The notes beneath the pieces are model-generated. The model was not told the DNA's origin, searched no databases, and was given only the letters and a program-made list of their open reading frames with translations. This document shows, in pieces, positions 36,800-45,554 of a stretch of 64,000 nt of DNA (its first letter is position 1; every line of letters begins with the position of its first letter). The position numbers and the translations under genes are program-made. The stretch spans positions 32,989 through 96,988 of the forward strand of contig CADANC010000007.1 in assembly GCA_902789225.1 (NCBI GenBank), in the 5' to 3' direction. This DNA comes from an uncultured Erysipelotrichaceae bacterium (GTDB lineage Bacteria > Bacillota_I > Bacilli_A > RF39 > UBA660).

Positions 36800-37696
36800 T
36801 TATACATCCATAATAGATAGGATTATTACTCCTGCTAGAACGAGGAAGATACCTACATATTCTATTTTGGATAATTTTTCTTTTAAGAATACTCTTGATA
36901 GTAACATGGTCATTACACAATATGATCCTATAATTGGAGCGGCAATTGTTGCATTTTCTGCCATTGCAAATACATAGAATACTTGACCTACCATTTCACA
37001 TATTGCTGCGGCTATTAAGTTCCATTCATCAAATACTTTGATTTTTGGTTCTTTTTTCTTTAAATATATCCATGTAATGATTCCATATACAAAGAATGTA
37101 AATTCATAACTTATAAGTGCTGAATCTGCATTGATAAGTTCTAATTTATCTAGAAATACTCCATCTAGGAATGTTCCTACTCCATCAAATAAAGCATAGA
37201 ATAACGGAAATACTATAGCTAGTGTAAATAATTTCTTTAATCCATTCTTCTTTTTAAACTCTTCTCTTTTATCTTTAGTTCCTTTTATTTCATCAATTGA
37301 TAGAATTATTACTCCTATAAAGATTAAAACTACTGCGATATAGAATGGTAAATTATATACTTCATGGAAGAATAATACAAATAGAAGTGCTGTTATTACT
37401 CCACTACTATTTTGTACTGGACTAGATATAGATAATTCAATAAATTTATATCCTCTATATCCTATTATCATACTTGCTATATATAAAACCGATATAGGAA
37501 AATATTTTAATACATCTAAGAAGTTAATCCCCATACCTTTATATATCATATAACAAAGAGCATGAATTCCCATTATAATTCCAACTAATATACCAGTTTT
37601 TAAATGAGTGTATTCATCTACTTTATTTGTAATCTTATAAAAAATTGATACCATAGCCCATGTTATAAAGGCTATACTTGTACAAAGTACCCACAT
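36800..37696 (-). CDS. EamA/DMT-family transporter
   Basis: Drug/metabolite transporter superfamily membrane protein with about ten TM helices and two EamA-type halves (the first ends near 140, the second begins near 160 with KKLFTLAIVFPLFYALFDG). A C-terminal SKIEYVGIFLVLAGVIILS is typical. About 298 aa from ATG at 37696; the frame is open to a TTG at 37708, but GGTGATTA lies between and serves as RBS. Substrate unknown. Confidence 0.85.
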   Translation of the reverse strand: MWVLCTSIAFITWAMVSIFYKITNKVDEYTHLKTGILVGIIMGIHALCYMIYKGMGINFLDVLKYFPISVLYIASMIIGYRGYKFIELSISSPVQNSSGVITALLFVLFFHEVYNLPFYIAVVLIFIGVIILSIDEIKGTKDKREEFKKKNGLKKLFTLAIVFPLFYALFDGVGTFLDGVFLDKLELINADSALISYEFTFFVYGIITWIYLKKKEPKIKVFDEWNLIAAAICEMVGQVFYVFAMAENATIAAPIIGSYCVMTMLLSRVFLKEKLSKIEYVGIFLVLAGVIILSIMDV

Positions 37697-37767
37697 ATTA
37701 ATCACCAAAAGAATTATATCATATTTTTAAATAAAAAAGATGATTTAAATAAACTAGTCAATAAAAA

Positions 37768-37790
37768 GTAGACAGTTTAAAAAAAGTAGA
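37768..37790 (+). repeat. IS3 element terminal inverted repeat, left
   Basis: GTAGACAGTTTAAAAAAAGT and following AGA; imperfect match to the right-end repeat (GTAGACA and the A-run-GT core are shared). Confidence 0.6.
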
Positions 37791-37791
37791 T

Positions 37792-38718
37792 TTAAAACCC
37801 TGATTCAATTTTATATTGAATTGGGGTTTTATAATTTAAAGCATAACTTGGTCTTTCATTATTATAATAATCAATGTATAATTTAATTAGATTTGGAACG
37901 TCATTAGAATGTTTTAAATCAAAATCAATAAACAATTCTTCTTTGATCCAACCATTAAGCGATTCATTAACTGGATTATCTGTAGGTGTTCCAGCTCGAC
38001 TCATTGCACGCTGAATATTAAAATCATTAAGAAGATTGTTATAACTATAAGAAGAATAAACGGAACCTTGATCAGTGTGTAAAATGATAGGTTCTTCAAT
38101 TTGTTCTTCTTTTATTTTATCTAAAACTTGATTTAATCCATCGTAATATGATCTTATATCACCTTTTCGTGAAACTAATCCATATCCAACTATTTCCTTA
38201 TTCCATGCATCAAAATACATGGTTAATTCATAATATATTCCTTTGACTTTAAATGCTGTCATATCTGATACAATTACTTCAAATGGTCTAGATAAATATT
38301 TCCAACCATTCCATACTAGATTATTAAATGTTTTATGTTCTTCATCTGGCTTCTTCCATTGATAATGTTTTCCTTGATATTTAATGTTTGCATATTTACA
38401 ACATAAATGAACATGATGATCTGACCAAACTATTCCGTATTTTTGCCTTGCATATGCGTTAATCCATCTATAACCATGTGCTTTGTGCTTATTGTGTATT
38501 TTAGTAATTAAATCAATATCTGACTGTCTTGATATCAATTTCATTGATGGATATTCTTGTCTATATTTCCATTTATAATAACCAGAACGGCTTACAGACA
38601 TATACTCACATAAAGATTTAATTGTATATTTGTTTTTATATTCATCTATTATTTTGTATTCTTGTTGAATGTAGTAACGAATTCCTTTTCTTGACCAACT
38701 CCTTTCACGTTGTAACCT
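37792..38718 (-). CDS. IS3-family transposase OrfB (DDE integrase), reached by -1 frameshift
   Basis: Catalytic part of the transposase. DDE residues: Asp in VIVSDMTAFKV, Asp in ILHTDQGSVYSS, Glu in NPVNESLNGWIKEE. Its reading frame is open from the slippery A7 run at 38718 downwards (about 308 codons). The first ATG is far inside, at 38601, so independent initiation would cut off the upstream HTH_21-like part (ends SLCEYMSVSRSGYYKW). The natural product is therefore the OrfAB fusion of about 402 aa. Confidence 0.85.
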   Translation of the reverse strand, partial: RLQRERSWSRKGIRYYIQQEYKIIDEYKNKYTIKSLCEYMSVSRSGYYKWKYRQEYPSMKLISRQSDIDLITKIHNKHKAHGYRWINAYARQKYGIVWSDHHVHLCCKYANIKYQGKHYQWKKPDEEHKTFNNLVWNGWKYLSRPFEVIVSDMTAFKVKGIYYELTMYFDAWNKEIVGYGLVSRKGDIRSYYDGLNQVLDKIKEEQIEEPIILHTDQGSVYSSYSYNNLLNDFNIQRAMSRAGTPTDNPVNESLNGWIKEELFIDFDLKHSNDVPNLIKLYIDYYNNERPSYALNYKTPIQYKIESGF

Positions 38719-38999
38719 TTTTTTAATCGAGCTATCTCAATATCCTTTTTCATTAATTCTAATTCCAGTTCTTCAATTTTGTTTTTAGGCTTTCTTAAAT
38801 GTATACCTTTACTACCACCAACTTTTTTACCGGTATTAGATTTCAATCCTTCAATTCCAAACTCGTTATATTTTTTTAACCAACGATAAACTACAGCATT
38901 ATTAACACTATATTTTTTTTCGATTTCCATTATTCCTGTTCCAGATAAATAGTCTTTTAAAATCATTTCTTTTTCCTCAGGCGATCTCATATTAGACAT
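38649..38999 (-). CDS. IS3-family transposase OrfA (helix-turn-helix)
   Basis: 116-aa DNA-binding subunit. HTH region MEIEKKYSVNNAVVYRWLKKY (about 18-40) and a C-terminal leucine-zipper-like stretch EELELELMKKDIEIARLKK. ATG with RBS AAGGAGG. Overlaps orfB; translation can shift into orfB at the A7 run near codon 93. Confidence 0.88.
   Translation of the reverse strand: MSNMRSPEEKEMILKDYLSGTGIMEIEKKYSVNNAVVYRWLKKYNEFGIEGLKSNTGKKVGGSKGIHLRKPKNKIEELELELMKKDIEIARLKKGYNVKGVGQEKEFVTTFNKNTK
38718..38724 (-). other. Programmed -1 frameshift site (A7)
   Basis: TTA AAA AAA GGT in the orfA frame. Slipping back one base continues as AGG TTA CAA CGT in the orfB frame, giving an uninterrupted OrfAB. A-rich heptamers are the usual slippery site of IS3 elements. 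Confidence 0.75.
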
Positions 39000-39043
39000 A
39001 AATATTCCTCCTTATAAATATTTTCTCATAAAAAAACGTAGAC

Positions 39044-39067
39044 GTTCGACTTTTTTGTCGTGTCTAC
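39044..39067 (-). repeat. IS3 element terminal inverted repeat, right, with hairpin
   Basis: On the minus strand GTAGACACGACAAAAAAGTC is followed by GAACGTCTAC, so the end also folds back on itself (GTAGAC/GTCTAC and GAC/GTC). Such a hairpin could stop outside transcription from entering the transposase genes. Confidence 0.6.
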
Positions 39068-39099
39068 ATTTATTATATCAGTTTAAAATTATCATCTTT

Positions 39100-39618
39100 T
39101 TATACTGGTCCATTATAAGTACTTCCTGTAAATATATGAATTATTACATCTATAAAGATTAAACTTATAAATTTATCTATAAGTGGTATTATTGCATATA
39201 TTCCTATTATTCCTACTAATCCAAATTTTAGACCTGGAACAAGTGCTATCCTTCCTTGAAAATTCATAAATTTATCACCATAGTACCATAGAGTTGTCCA
39301 ATCAGTTTTAATTAAATCACAAATATAAGTTGTTGCTAGTTCTACTAATACAGCTATTGCTGAGATATATAAAATTAATAATAAAGGCCTTATATTTAAT
39401 TTACCTATTTTAACGGGTTTATTTTTCAATCGATAAAATAGATAATATATTACTATTCCACCAAATCCATATACTGGTAACCAAGGTCCATATAAGAATC
39501 CTCTATTTACTAATATATGATCTTCTACTAAGAATACAATTAATTCATATATCCATCCTATAAGAGCAAAACATATAAAATAAATCATAAATCTTCTTAT
39601 TTTTTCTAATTTTTCCAT
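39100..39618 (-). CDS. Putative ABC-transporter type IV / DUF1113-like membrane protein (PF06541 type)
   Basis: 172 aa with about five TM helices. The N-terminal GWIYELIVFLVEDHILVNRG and FLYGPWLPVYGFGG match the family named ABC_trans_CmpB, for which no biochemical function is firmly known. ATG with RBS AAAGGGAG, 2 nt after a small orf. Its terminator is split by the IS element, so read-through into the IS is possible. Confidence 0.8.
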   Translation of the reverse strand: MEKLEKIRRFMIYFICFALIGWIYELIVFLVEDHILVNRGFLYGPWLPVYGFGGIVIYYLFYRLKNKPVKIGKLNIRPLLLILYISAIAVLVELATTYICDLIKTDWTTLWYYGDKFMNFQGRIALVPGLKFGLVGIIGIYAIIPLIDKFISLIFIDVIIHIFTGSTYNGPV

Positions 39619-39620
39619 TT

Positions 39621-39806
39621 TTATTCTCCCTTTGTTATATAGTCATATCTTTTATCAAAATACTCTTTCATATTTATTATACTATAACTTCTTTCTGTTG
39701 AGTAGTCACTAATTTTTTTATCATTATCCTTATAATAATCTTTCCATTCATTATAATATTCATCTATATATTTAATAGTTTTATCTTTACTATAATTATT
39801 ATTCAT
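39621..39806 (-). CDS. Small hypothetical protein, possible remnant
   Basis: 61 aa from ATG at 39806 (an earlier ATG at 39821 lies in the ugd terminator stem). Charged and Tyr-rich (YIDEYYNEWKDYYKDND). No Shine-Dalgarno is visible before it; it begins right after the T run of the terminator. Could be a short gene co-transcribed with the downstream membrane protein or the tail of a lost gene. Confidence 0.4.
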   Translation of the reverse strand: MNNNYSKDKTIKYIDEYYNEWKDYYKDNDKKISDYSTERSYSIINMKEYFDKRYDYITKGE

Positions 39807-39832
39807 TAAAAAAAGTAACATATTTGCTACTT
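39802..39832 (-). terminator. Terminator of ugd
   Basis: Minus strand AAAGTAGCA-AATA-TGTTACTTT with one G-T wobble and seven T's. Confidence 0.75.
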
Positions 39833-39853
39833 TTAATTTCTTTTTATTCTTTT

Positions 39854-41020
39854 TTAGTCTCTATTAAATATATCTCTTGTATATATTATGTCTTTTACAT
39901 CTGCTAAGTTTTTATCTTTTCTATTTACTATGATTACATCACTTAAATTTTTGAATAATTCTAAATCGTGAACTACCTCAAATCCTTCGAAAGTGTTTAC
40001 TTTAATAGTTGGTTCATAGATCATTATATCTACATTATGATTTTTTAATATATCTATGACACTGATGATTGCACTTGCTCTAAAGTTGTCTGATTCAGAT
40101 TTCATAGTTAATCTATAGACTCCTACTACTTTAGGTTTTTTCTTTAATATCATAGAAGCAATATGCTTTTTTCTAGTATCGTTACTTCTAACAATAGCTT
40201 CTATCATATTCTGAGGTACATCTTTATAGTTTGCAAGTAATTGTTTTGTATCTTTTGGCAGACAATATCCCCCATATCCAAAAGATGGATTATTATAGAA
40301 GTCTCCAATTCTGGGATCTAGACTTACTCCGTCAATAATATCTTTTGTATTAAGTTTTTTTATTTCAGCATAAGTATCTAATTCATTAAAAAATGATACT
40401 CTAAGTGCTAAATAAGTATTAGCAAATAACTTAACTGCTTCAGCTTCTGTTGGATTCATATATTTTATTGGTACATCTTTTTTTAATGCTTTATTCTTTA
40501 ACATTTCACCAAATATTTTTGCTTTTTTACTTTTAGATCCGACTATAATTCTTGAAGGATATAAATTATCATAAAGAGCTTTTCCTTCTCTTAAAAATTC
40601 AGGAGCAAAGAATATATCTTTAATCTTGTATTTTCTTTTTATTGCTTTTACATATCCTACTGGAATTGTAGATTTAATTACTATTGTAGTATTAATATCC
40701 AAACTAATAACTTTACTAATAATATCTTCAATAGAACTAGTATCAAAATAATTGTTTTTATCGTCATAGTTTGTTGGTGTACAAATAATTATATAATCAG
40801 CGTCAGTAAATGCATCAATATAATCTGTAGTTGCTCTTAAATTTAACTTTTTTGTTTTAAAAAATTCTGTAATTTCTTTATCTTTTATAGGTGATATTCT
40901 CTTATTTATTGATTCGACTTTTTCTTTGGTTATATCATAAGCAACTACTTCATGTTCTTGACTTAATAAAGTAGCAAGTGATGAACCTACATATCCGATT
41001 CCTGCTACTGCTATTTTCAT
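39854..41020 (-). CDS. ugd: UDP-glucose 6-dehydrogenase
   Basis: Oxidises UDP-glucose to UDP-glucuronate with NAD. Rossmann motif [13 protein letters not shown] (about 4-16), the [10 protein letters not shown] segment, [15 protein letters not shown], and the catalytic Cys253 in [13 protein letters not shown]. 388 aa is the short form typical of capsule loci (HasB type). A UDP-N-acetylmannosamine dehydrogenase is less likely because the STIPVGY and PEFLREG signatures are those of UDP-Glc dehydrogenases. Own consensus promoter directly after the lyase operon. Supplies precursor to the polysaccharide locus. Confidence 0.88.
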   Translation of the reverse strand: MKIAVAGIGYVGSSLATLLSQEHEVVAYDITKEKVESINKRISPIKDKEITEFFKTKKLNLRATTDYIDAFTDADYIIICTPTNYDDKNNYFDTSSIEDIISKVISLDINTTIVIKSTIPVGYVKAIKRKYKIKDIFFAPEFLREGKALYDNLYPSRIIVGSKSKKAKIFGEMLKNKALKKDVPIKYMNPTEAEAVKLFANTYLALRVSFFNELDTYAEIKKLNTKDIIDGVSLDPRIGDFYNNPSFGYGGYCLPKDTKQLLANYKDVPQNMIEAIVRSNDTRKKHIASMILKKKPKVVGVYRLTMKSESDNFRASAIISVIDILKNHNVDIMIYEPTIKVNTFEGFEVVHDLELFKNLSDVIIVNRKDKNLADVKDIIYTRDIFNRD

Positions 41021-41056
41021 ATTAGTACCTCTTTCTTTCGAATACCTTATAAGTTC

Positions 41057-41085
41057 ATTATACTTAGCATTATTTTTTTAGTCAA
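41057..41085 (-). promoter_or_regulatory. Promoter of ugd
   Basis: TTGACT-N17-TATAAT on the minus strand, just downstream of the terminator of the polysaccharide export operon. Confidence 0.8.
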
Positions 41086-41092
41086 ATAGTTA

Positions 41093-41128
41093 AAATAAAA
41101 GATATAGTTATTAATCTATATCTTTATT
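41093..41128 (-). terminator. Terminator of the polysaccharide export operon
   Basis: Minus strand AAAGATATAG-ATTAATAA-CTATATCTTT then TATTTT. Confidence 0.85.
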
Positions 41129-41129
41129 T

Positions 41130-42962
41130 TTAATTCTTACTATAATCTAAATAATAATCTAGATGAGGTGGTTGATTATAACCTATGTTTTGTAATAATA
41201 CTTGAAGTTTATATTGTCTATTTTCCATTAATGAATTTACTTTATTGTTACTATATATAGTTGTTGTATATATTCTTAAATTTTTATTATCTTTTGTTGG
41301 AAAAATGACTTCTTCTCGAAAATCTCCGAATAAATCTGCTGATAATGATGGGTTACTTTTAGTTCCATTTATAGATTTAATATTTTCTCCTATAAATAAT
41401 GGTTTTTCGCCATATCTTTTTATTTGTATATCATCTAATAATTCTCTTTCTAATGATTCGTCCCAATATACTAAGAAGTTAATTCCATAACCTGGTTTTA
41501 TACTTAAATCTTTATTATCTTTTTTCCAATTACTTACTATTGTTCCTTTATTGTTAAATAATACTAGATTGTGACTTCCCACCATTTCTGTTACATTATT
41601 ATTTCCTATTATATTATCTATTATGCATCTTCCTGTATCTAATGGACCTTTATCTCTAAATAATATTTTGCCTGTATTTCCATCACGTAATGATATTCCA
41701 AAATCTTTGTCTTCATGACACATGAATATTTCTAATCCTTCATTTTCTTTATCAAAATCTCCTACATGTAGTGCGTCTCCATGTCCTAATGTAGTATTAT
41801 GTAGTATTTCTCCATTATCATCTAAAACTAATGAACCTAATACTATTTCATCTTTGCCATCATTATCTACGTCTGCTGGCATTACTTGATGGTTTGCATT
41901 GCCTTCTGCACTTTTGTTTTTAGTTTCATTTGTATCAAATGTCCAATTTAACTCTAACTTTTTATTTACTACGTTATAACTTATCACAACAATTCTTGTA
42001 TAAATTCCCCTAATTAAAATAGCACTTGGATTTTCTCCATCTAAATATGCAGTTGATGCTAGAAATCTATCAGCTCTGTTTCCTATTCTATCTCCCCAAT
42101 CATTTACGTCTCCTCGTTTTGGATAATAATAAATTGTATTTAATACTTTTCCATTAGTTCCATCAAATAGTGATAAATATTCATTTCCTTTTGTTATAAA
42201 TCCTTCATTATTTCTATTATCAATAAAATTATTTCCTATAACGTTACCAAAATTATCTATTGTGCCATCTGCAGTTTTTATAATAACTTCTGCTTTTTTA
42301 TCATTGTCATAGTCATATACTAGCATTTGCGTATATCCTGCTCCTGCTCTAATATTTTTACCCATATCGATATGCCATAATCTTTTCCCATTAAATTTAT
42401 AGCAATCTATATAAACATTTCCAGTATATCCACTTATTGAATTATCTTTAGAGTTAGTTGGATTCCATTTAACAATAAACTCATACATTCCATCATTATC
42501 TACGTCATAAGCTACAACATCATTTGGAGTATATGTTGCTAATTCCCCATTTGGCATAAATACTGGTTTAGGCATATTTATTGGAATATCAAAATATGAT
42601 CCATTGTTTCCATTTTTCATTTTTTGAAAAACTATTTCAGGCTCTATAATATCTACTACTTTTTTATCATTATATATTTTTAATATAAAAATATCTTTAC
42701 CAATGTAGTTTGTATCAAAATAGTTTGTTGGTTCATTATTATCAAATATTTTTAATAATTTGTTATTCTTATATAGCTTAAATGTTGTTTTATCATTGTC
42801 TTTAGTTAGTGTTTTCCAACTTAATAATGCTCCATTATTATTTTTTGCTATTATAAATCCTCTAGATGAAAACTTATCTTTTTTTTCTCCTTTTTTGTCT
42901 ATATTAGACAATAATATAAAAGGTATTAATATTAGTAAAAGAATAATTATACTTTTTTTCAT
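41130..42962 (-). CDS. Rhamnogalacturonan lyase-like protein (polysaccharide lyase family 11)
   Basis: PL11-type enzyme that would cleave GalA-Rha backbones by beta-elimination. A signal peptide or N-terminal anchor lies at 3-20. It has the N-terminal beta-sandwich start SSRGFIIAKNNNGALLSWK and an eight-blade-propeller-type catalytic domain with DVDNDGMYEFIVKWNP (153-168), IDMGKNIRAGAGYTQMLVYD (198-217), KTADGT, DWGDRIGNRADRFLAS and NHQVMPADVDNDGKDEIV. The repeated D-x-D-x-D loops are calcium sites in the family. 610 aa fits. It is the seventh and last gene of the TagGH export operon (22 nt after the DHHW gene, terminator behind it), so it is expressed with polymer export rather than with uptake or catabolism genes. 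Confidence 0.87.
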   Translation of the reverse strand: MKKSIIILLLILIPFILLSNIDKKGEKKDKFSSRGFIIAKNNNGALLSWKTLTKDNDKTTFKLYKNNKLLKIFDNNEPTNYFDTNYIGKDIFILKIYNDKKVVDIIEPEIVFQKMKNGNNGSYFDIPINMPKPVFMPNGELATYTPNDVVAYDVDNDGMYEFIVKWNPTNSKDNSISGYTGNVYIDCYKFNGKRLWHIDMGKNIRAGAGYTQMLVYDYDNDKKAEVIIKTADGTIDNFGNVIGNNFIDNRNNEGFITKGNEYLSLFDGTNGKVLNTIYYYPKRGDVNDWGDRIGNRADRFLASTAYLDGENPSAILIRGIYTRIVVISYNVVNKKLELNWTFDTNETKNKSAEGNANHQVMPADVDNDGKDEIVLGSLVLDDNGEILHNTTLGHGDALHVGDFDKENEGLEIFMCHEDKDFGISLRDGNTGKILFRDKGPLDTGRCIIDNIIGNNNVTEMVGSHNLVLFNNKGTIVSNWKKDNKDLSIKPGYGINFLVYWDESLERELLDDIQIKRYGEKPLFIGENIKSINGTKSNPSLSADLFGDFREEVIFPTKDNKNLRIYTTTIYSNNKVNSLMENRQYKLQVLLQNIGYNQPPHLDYYLDYSKN

Positions 42963-42984
42963 ATTACACCTCTTATATTATTTA

Positions 42985-44127
42985 TTATTTTATTTTAAAA
43001 TCATTCATTTCGTATTGTGGTATTGTACTTATAGTATATGCAACAATAATAGTATCATATTTATTATGAGTATTAAGATAATTATATAGATTACTTCCGC
43101 TTCTAGAGTCCCATGCTGTTATCTTTGATGATGTTAGTGCTAAAAATGGTATGACTACACTAGAATAAGAATCTTTAATATATAATATATTTCCTTTTTT
43201 ATTATTTAAATTTTCTATATTATAAATAGTACTGTTATAAATAGAATAATAATAGTATAGACTTCCATCTCTAAAAATATTATCATCTTTTAATCTATCT
43301 TCATTTAGTAATATTGAAAAATCTCCTTTTTTTCTTTCTTTTTTTTCTTCATCTTGAAATATTAAATTTGTTTTATAGTTAGGTATATTTGTTATAAAGT
43401 CTTCTTTTTCTAAAGGTGATGCATATAGCTTCTTTCCTGTTTCTCCTAACCAATGATTTTTATATACTTTCCTTTCAAATTTATTAGGTTTAAGGTTTTC
43501 ACTATTAAGTTTCATTTTATATTTATTATTTAAATTATCTGTAATTATTCTTGCTGCTTCTAATCCTGCATCTGAGTTCCAATGATGGTCTGTTTTATAA
43601 AACCAATCGTAGGGATTTTCTTTAGACTGTCTAAAATTTTCTCTTAAATCTACATAATCTATATTGTTATCTTTTAATTGTTTTATAAAATTATCGGCTG
43701 ATTTATTTCTATAACATGCAATATTCATATTAGTTAATTCTTCATCATATAATGGTTTTCCTGGTAATATAAAGTATATAAAATTAATTTTATTCTTTTT
43801 AGCATATTCATTTAATTTCTTAATATTATCAAGTGCAAATGTTGTATCACCTTCTTTAAAGCTTCCATTTATAATATTTTTGTCATCAGTTATATATGCA
43901 CTATTTTCAAAATAAAATCTTTTATTTAATAATTTATTCCAGCAATATCTAGGAAATAAATTAATTCTTTTTAATTTAGAAGGAATACTATTAGTGAATG
44001 ACTCTTCTATATTTATTTTCGAATCATCATTTGTTTTAATATGAAAATTTATAATAGTAATAAATCCTATTAAACAAAAAAACATTATAAAGAAAAATGT
44101 AAATATCTTTTGTATTCTTTTTTCCAT
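42985..44127 (-). CDS. DHHW/AlgJ-like SGNH-type protein, partner of MBOAT copy 2
   Basis: Membrane-anchored (TM about 8-28) extracytoplasmic protein of 380 aa. DHHW signature in WFYKTDHHWNSDAG and a late LYIKDSYSSVV block that looks like the AlgJ-type catalytic Ser motif. Expected to act with the MBOAT protein 10 nt upstream to O-acylate the exported polymer. Compared with the first DHHW protein (24374) it keeps this Ser motif. ATG with RBS AAAGGTGAT. Confidence 0.83.
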   Translation of the reverse strand: MEKRIQKIFTFFFIMFFCLIGFITIINFHIKTNDDSKINIEESFTNSIPSKLKRINLFPRYCWNKLLNKRFYFENSAYITDDKNIINGSFKEGDTTFALDNIKKLNEYAKKNKINFIYFILPGKPLYDEELTNMNIACYRNKSADNFIKQLKDNNIDYVDLRENFRQSKENPYDWFYKTDHHWNSDAGLEAARIITDNLNNKYKMKLNSENLKPNKFERKVYKNHWLGETGKKLYASPLEKEDFITNIPNYKTNLIFQDEEKKERKKGDFSILLNEDRLKDDNIFRDGSLYYYYSIYNSTIYNIENLNNKKGNILYIKDSYSSVVIPFLALTSSKITAWDSRSGSNLYNYLNTHNKYDTIIVAYTISTIPQYEMNDFKIK

Positions 44128-44137
44128 GTTATCACCT

Positions 44138-45541
44138 TTAAAATTGAAAATATAAAAATGGATTATAAGATCCTGAGATTATAAAAGAAATAGAAAGAAT
44201 AGTAAGTATTAAAAATACTATATATCTGATTATTATTAAAATATTGTTTATTCTAATCTTTTTACTAATAAATTCATAGATTGGAAAACTAAATAATAAT
44301 GAAAGCAATAAATATATATATATTTCATGTAATGATAATAGGAAGAATTTTAATTGTGATTCAGTCATAATCCATGAATTTATATTAACTATATTTTTTA
44401 GGAATTCATAAGATAAAGTGAGGCTATTTGATCTAAATATTACCCATAATATGATAACCATTATAATAACGAATAAGTTATATATAATTCTGATTAATTT
44501 AGATTGTTTTTCAGGGGAAAATATAAACTTTTCAAATATTATTAGTGTTCCCCATATCATACCCCATACTAAGAAATTTAGACTAGAACCATGCCAAATT
44601 CCTGTTAAAAACCATACTATTAATAGATTTCTAATAGTTTTAATTTTTCCTTTTTTATTACCTCCTAATGGGATATATACATAATCTCTAAACCATGTTG
44701 ATAATGATATATGCCATCTTTTCCAAAATTCAGTAAAGTTTTTTGAAATATATGGATAATTAAAGTTTTCTTTAATTTTAAATCCAAACATTTTAGCTAG
44801 ACCTATTGCCATATCTGAATATCCTGAAAAATCAAAGAATATTTGGAAAGTATAGGAAATTGCTGCTAAACATAATACTTCAGCTCCTAGTTCATTTAGA
44901 TTTCTATTAAATACATAATCAACAAATGCACCAAGTTGGTTTGCTATTAATACTTTTTTTATTAATCCTGTACAAAAACGAATAAATCCATTTGATATAT
45001 TATCTATAGATTTAGTTCTTTTTGATAGTTGAGGAACTATATCTTTATATCTAACTATAGGTCCTGCTATAAGCTGTGGGAAGAATGAAAAATATAGGCC
45101 TAAATTAATTAGATTTTTTTGACATTTTTGCCCTTTATAAACATCAACTATATATGATATTTCTTGAAACGTATAAAAAGATATACCTATAGGTAATATA
45201 ATTTCTGCCATTGAATAATTAAAATAATTATTAATTGTATTTAATAAAATATTACTAAATTTAAAGAATATTAAGAATCCTATATCGAATATTAATCCTA
45301 AGATAAGTATTAATTTACTTAATTTTCTTTTTCTATTTTTTTCTATAATTAATCCTACTATCCAGTTAACTATTATTTCTAATAGAAAAAATAAGACAAA
45401 TTTATATCCTTGAAAACTATAAAAAATAAGACTCATTACAAAAAGCCAAATATTTTGTATTTTAATATTTGGCAATATATAATATCCTATTAAAACTATA
45501 GGTAAAAATATGAATAGAAATACAGAAGATGAAAAAACCAT
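44138..45541 (-). CDS. MBOAT-family O-acyltransferase (AlgI/DltB-like), copy 2
   Basis: 467 aa, about ten TM helices. PIGISFYTFQEISYIVDVY, AGPIVRYKDIVPQL, FWKRWHISLSTWF (His277) and LTGIWHGSSLNF with catalytic His317. A clear paralogue of the 22993 protein. Here the gene precedes its DHHW partner and sits within the export operon 13 nt after the ABC ATPase, so O-acylation of the exported polysaccharide is the likely role. Confidence 0.9.
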   Translation of the reverse strand: MVFSSSVFLFIFLPIVLIGYYILPNIKIQNIWLFVMSLIFYSFQGYKFVLFFLLEIIVNWIVGLIIEKNRKRKLSKLILILGLIFDIGFLIFFKFSNILLNTINNYFNYSMAEIILPIGISFYTFQEISYIVDVYKGQKCQKNLINLGLYFSFFPQLIAGPIVRYKDIVPQLSKRTKSIDNISNGFIRFCTGLIKKVLIANQLGAFVDYVFNRNLNELGAEVLCLAAISYTFQIFFDFSGYSDMAIGLAKMFGFKIKENFNYPYISKNFTEFWKRWHISLSTWFRDYVYIPLGGNKKGKIKTIRNLLIVWFLTGIWHGSSLNFLVWGMIWGTLIIFEKFIFSPEKQSKLIRIIYNLFVIIMVIILWVIFRSNSLTLSYEFLKNIVNINSWIMTESQLKFFLLSLHEIYIYLLLSLLFSFPIYEFISKKIRINNILIIIRYIVFLILTILSISFIISGSYNPFLYFQF

Positions 45542-45554
45542 AAATATAATCCTT

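Larger units (their letters stand above)
37750..39085 (-). mobile_element. IS3-family insertion sequence (IS150-like), about 1.3 kb
   Basis: Two overlapping transposase frames in IS3 arrangement. Two boundary models: (a) outer ends TAAACT/AGTTTA at 37750 and 39085 with a 3-bp duplication AAA on both sides; (b) ends at the IS150-like inverted repeats GTAGACA-N4-A6/7-GT (37768 on) and the matching repeat ending at about 39067, with no clear target duplication. Model (a) gives a duplication and a clean restored terminator; (b) gives better family-type ends. The element looks intact. Confidence 0.8.
37734..39101 (-). terminator. Hairpin terminator of the 39100 gene, split by an IS3 element
   Basis: The arm AAAAAGATGAT (minus strand, beside the stop at 39100) and its complement ATCATCTTTTTT (37733-37744) are separated by the IS element. 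Joining the flanks restores an 11-bp stem with a T run, of the same sequence type as the terminators at 3069 and 19443. Confidence 0.6.

Noticed and set aside
37792..38999. IS3 transposase as a frameshifted pseudogene
   Set aside because: The two frames join through a normal A7 slippery site and all DDE residues are present.
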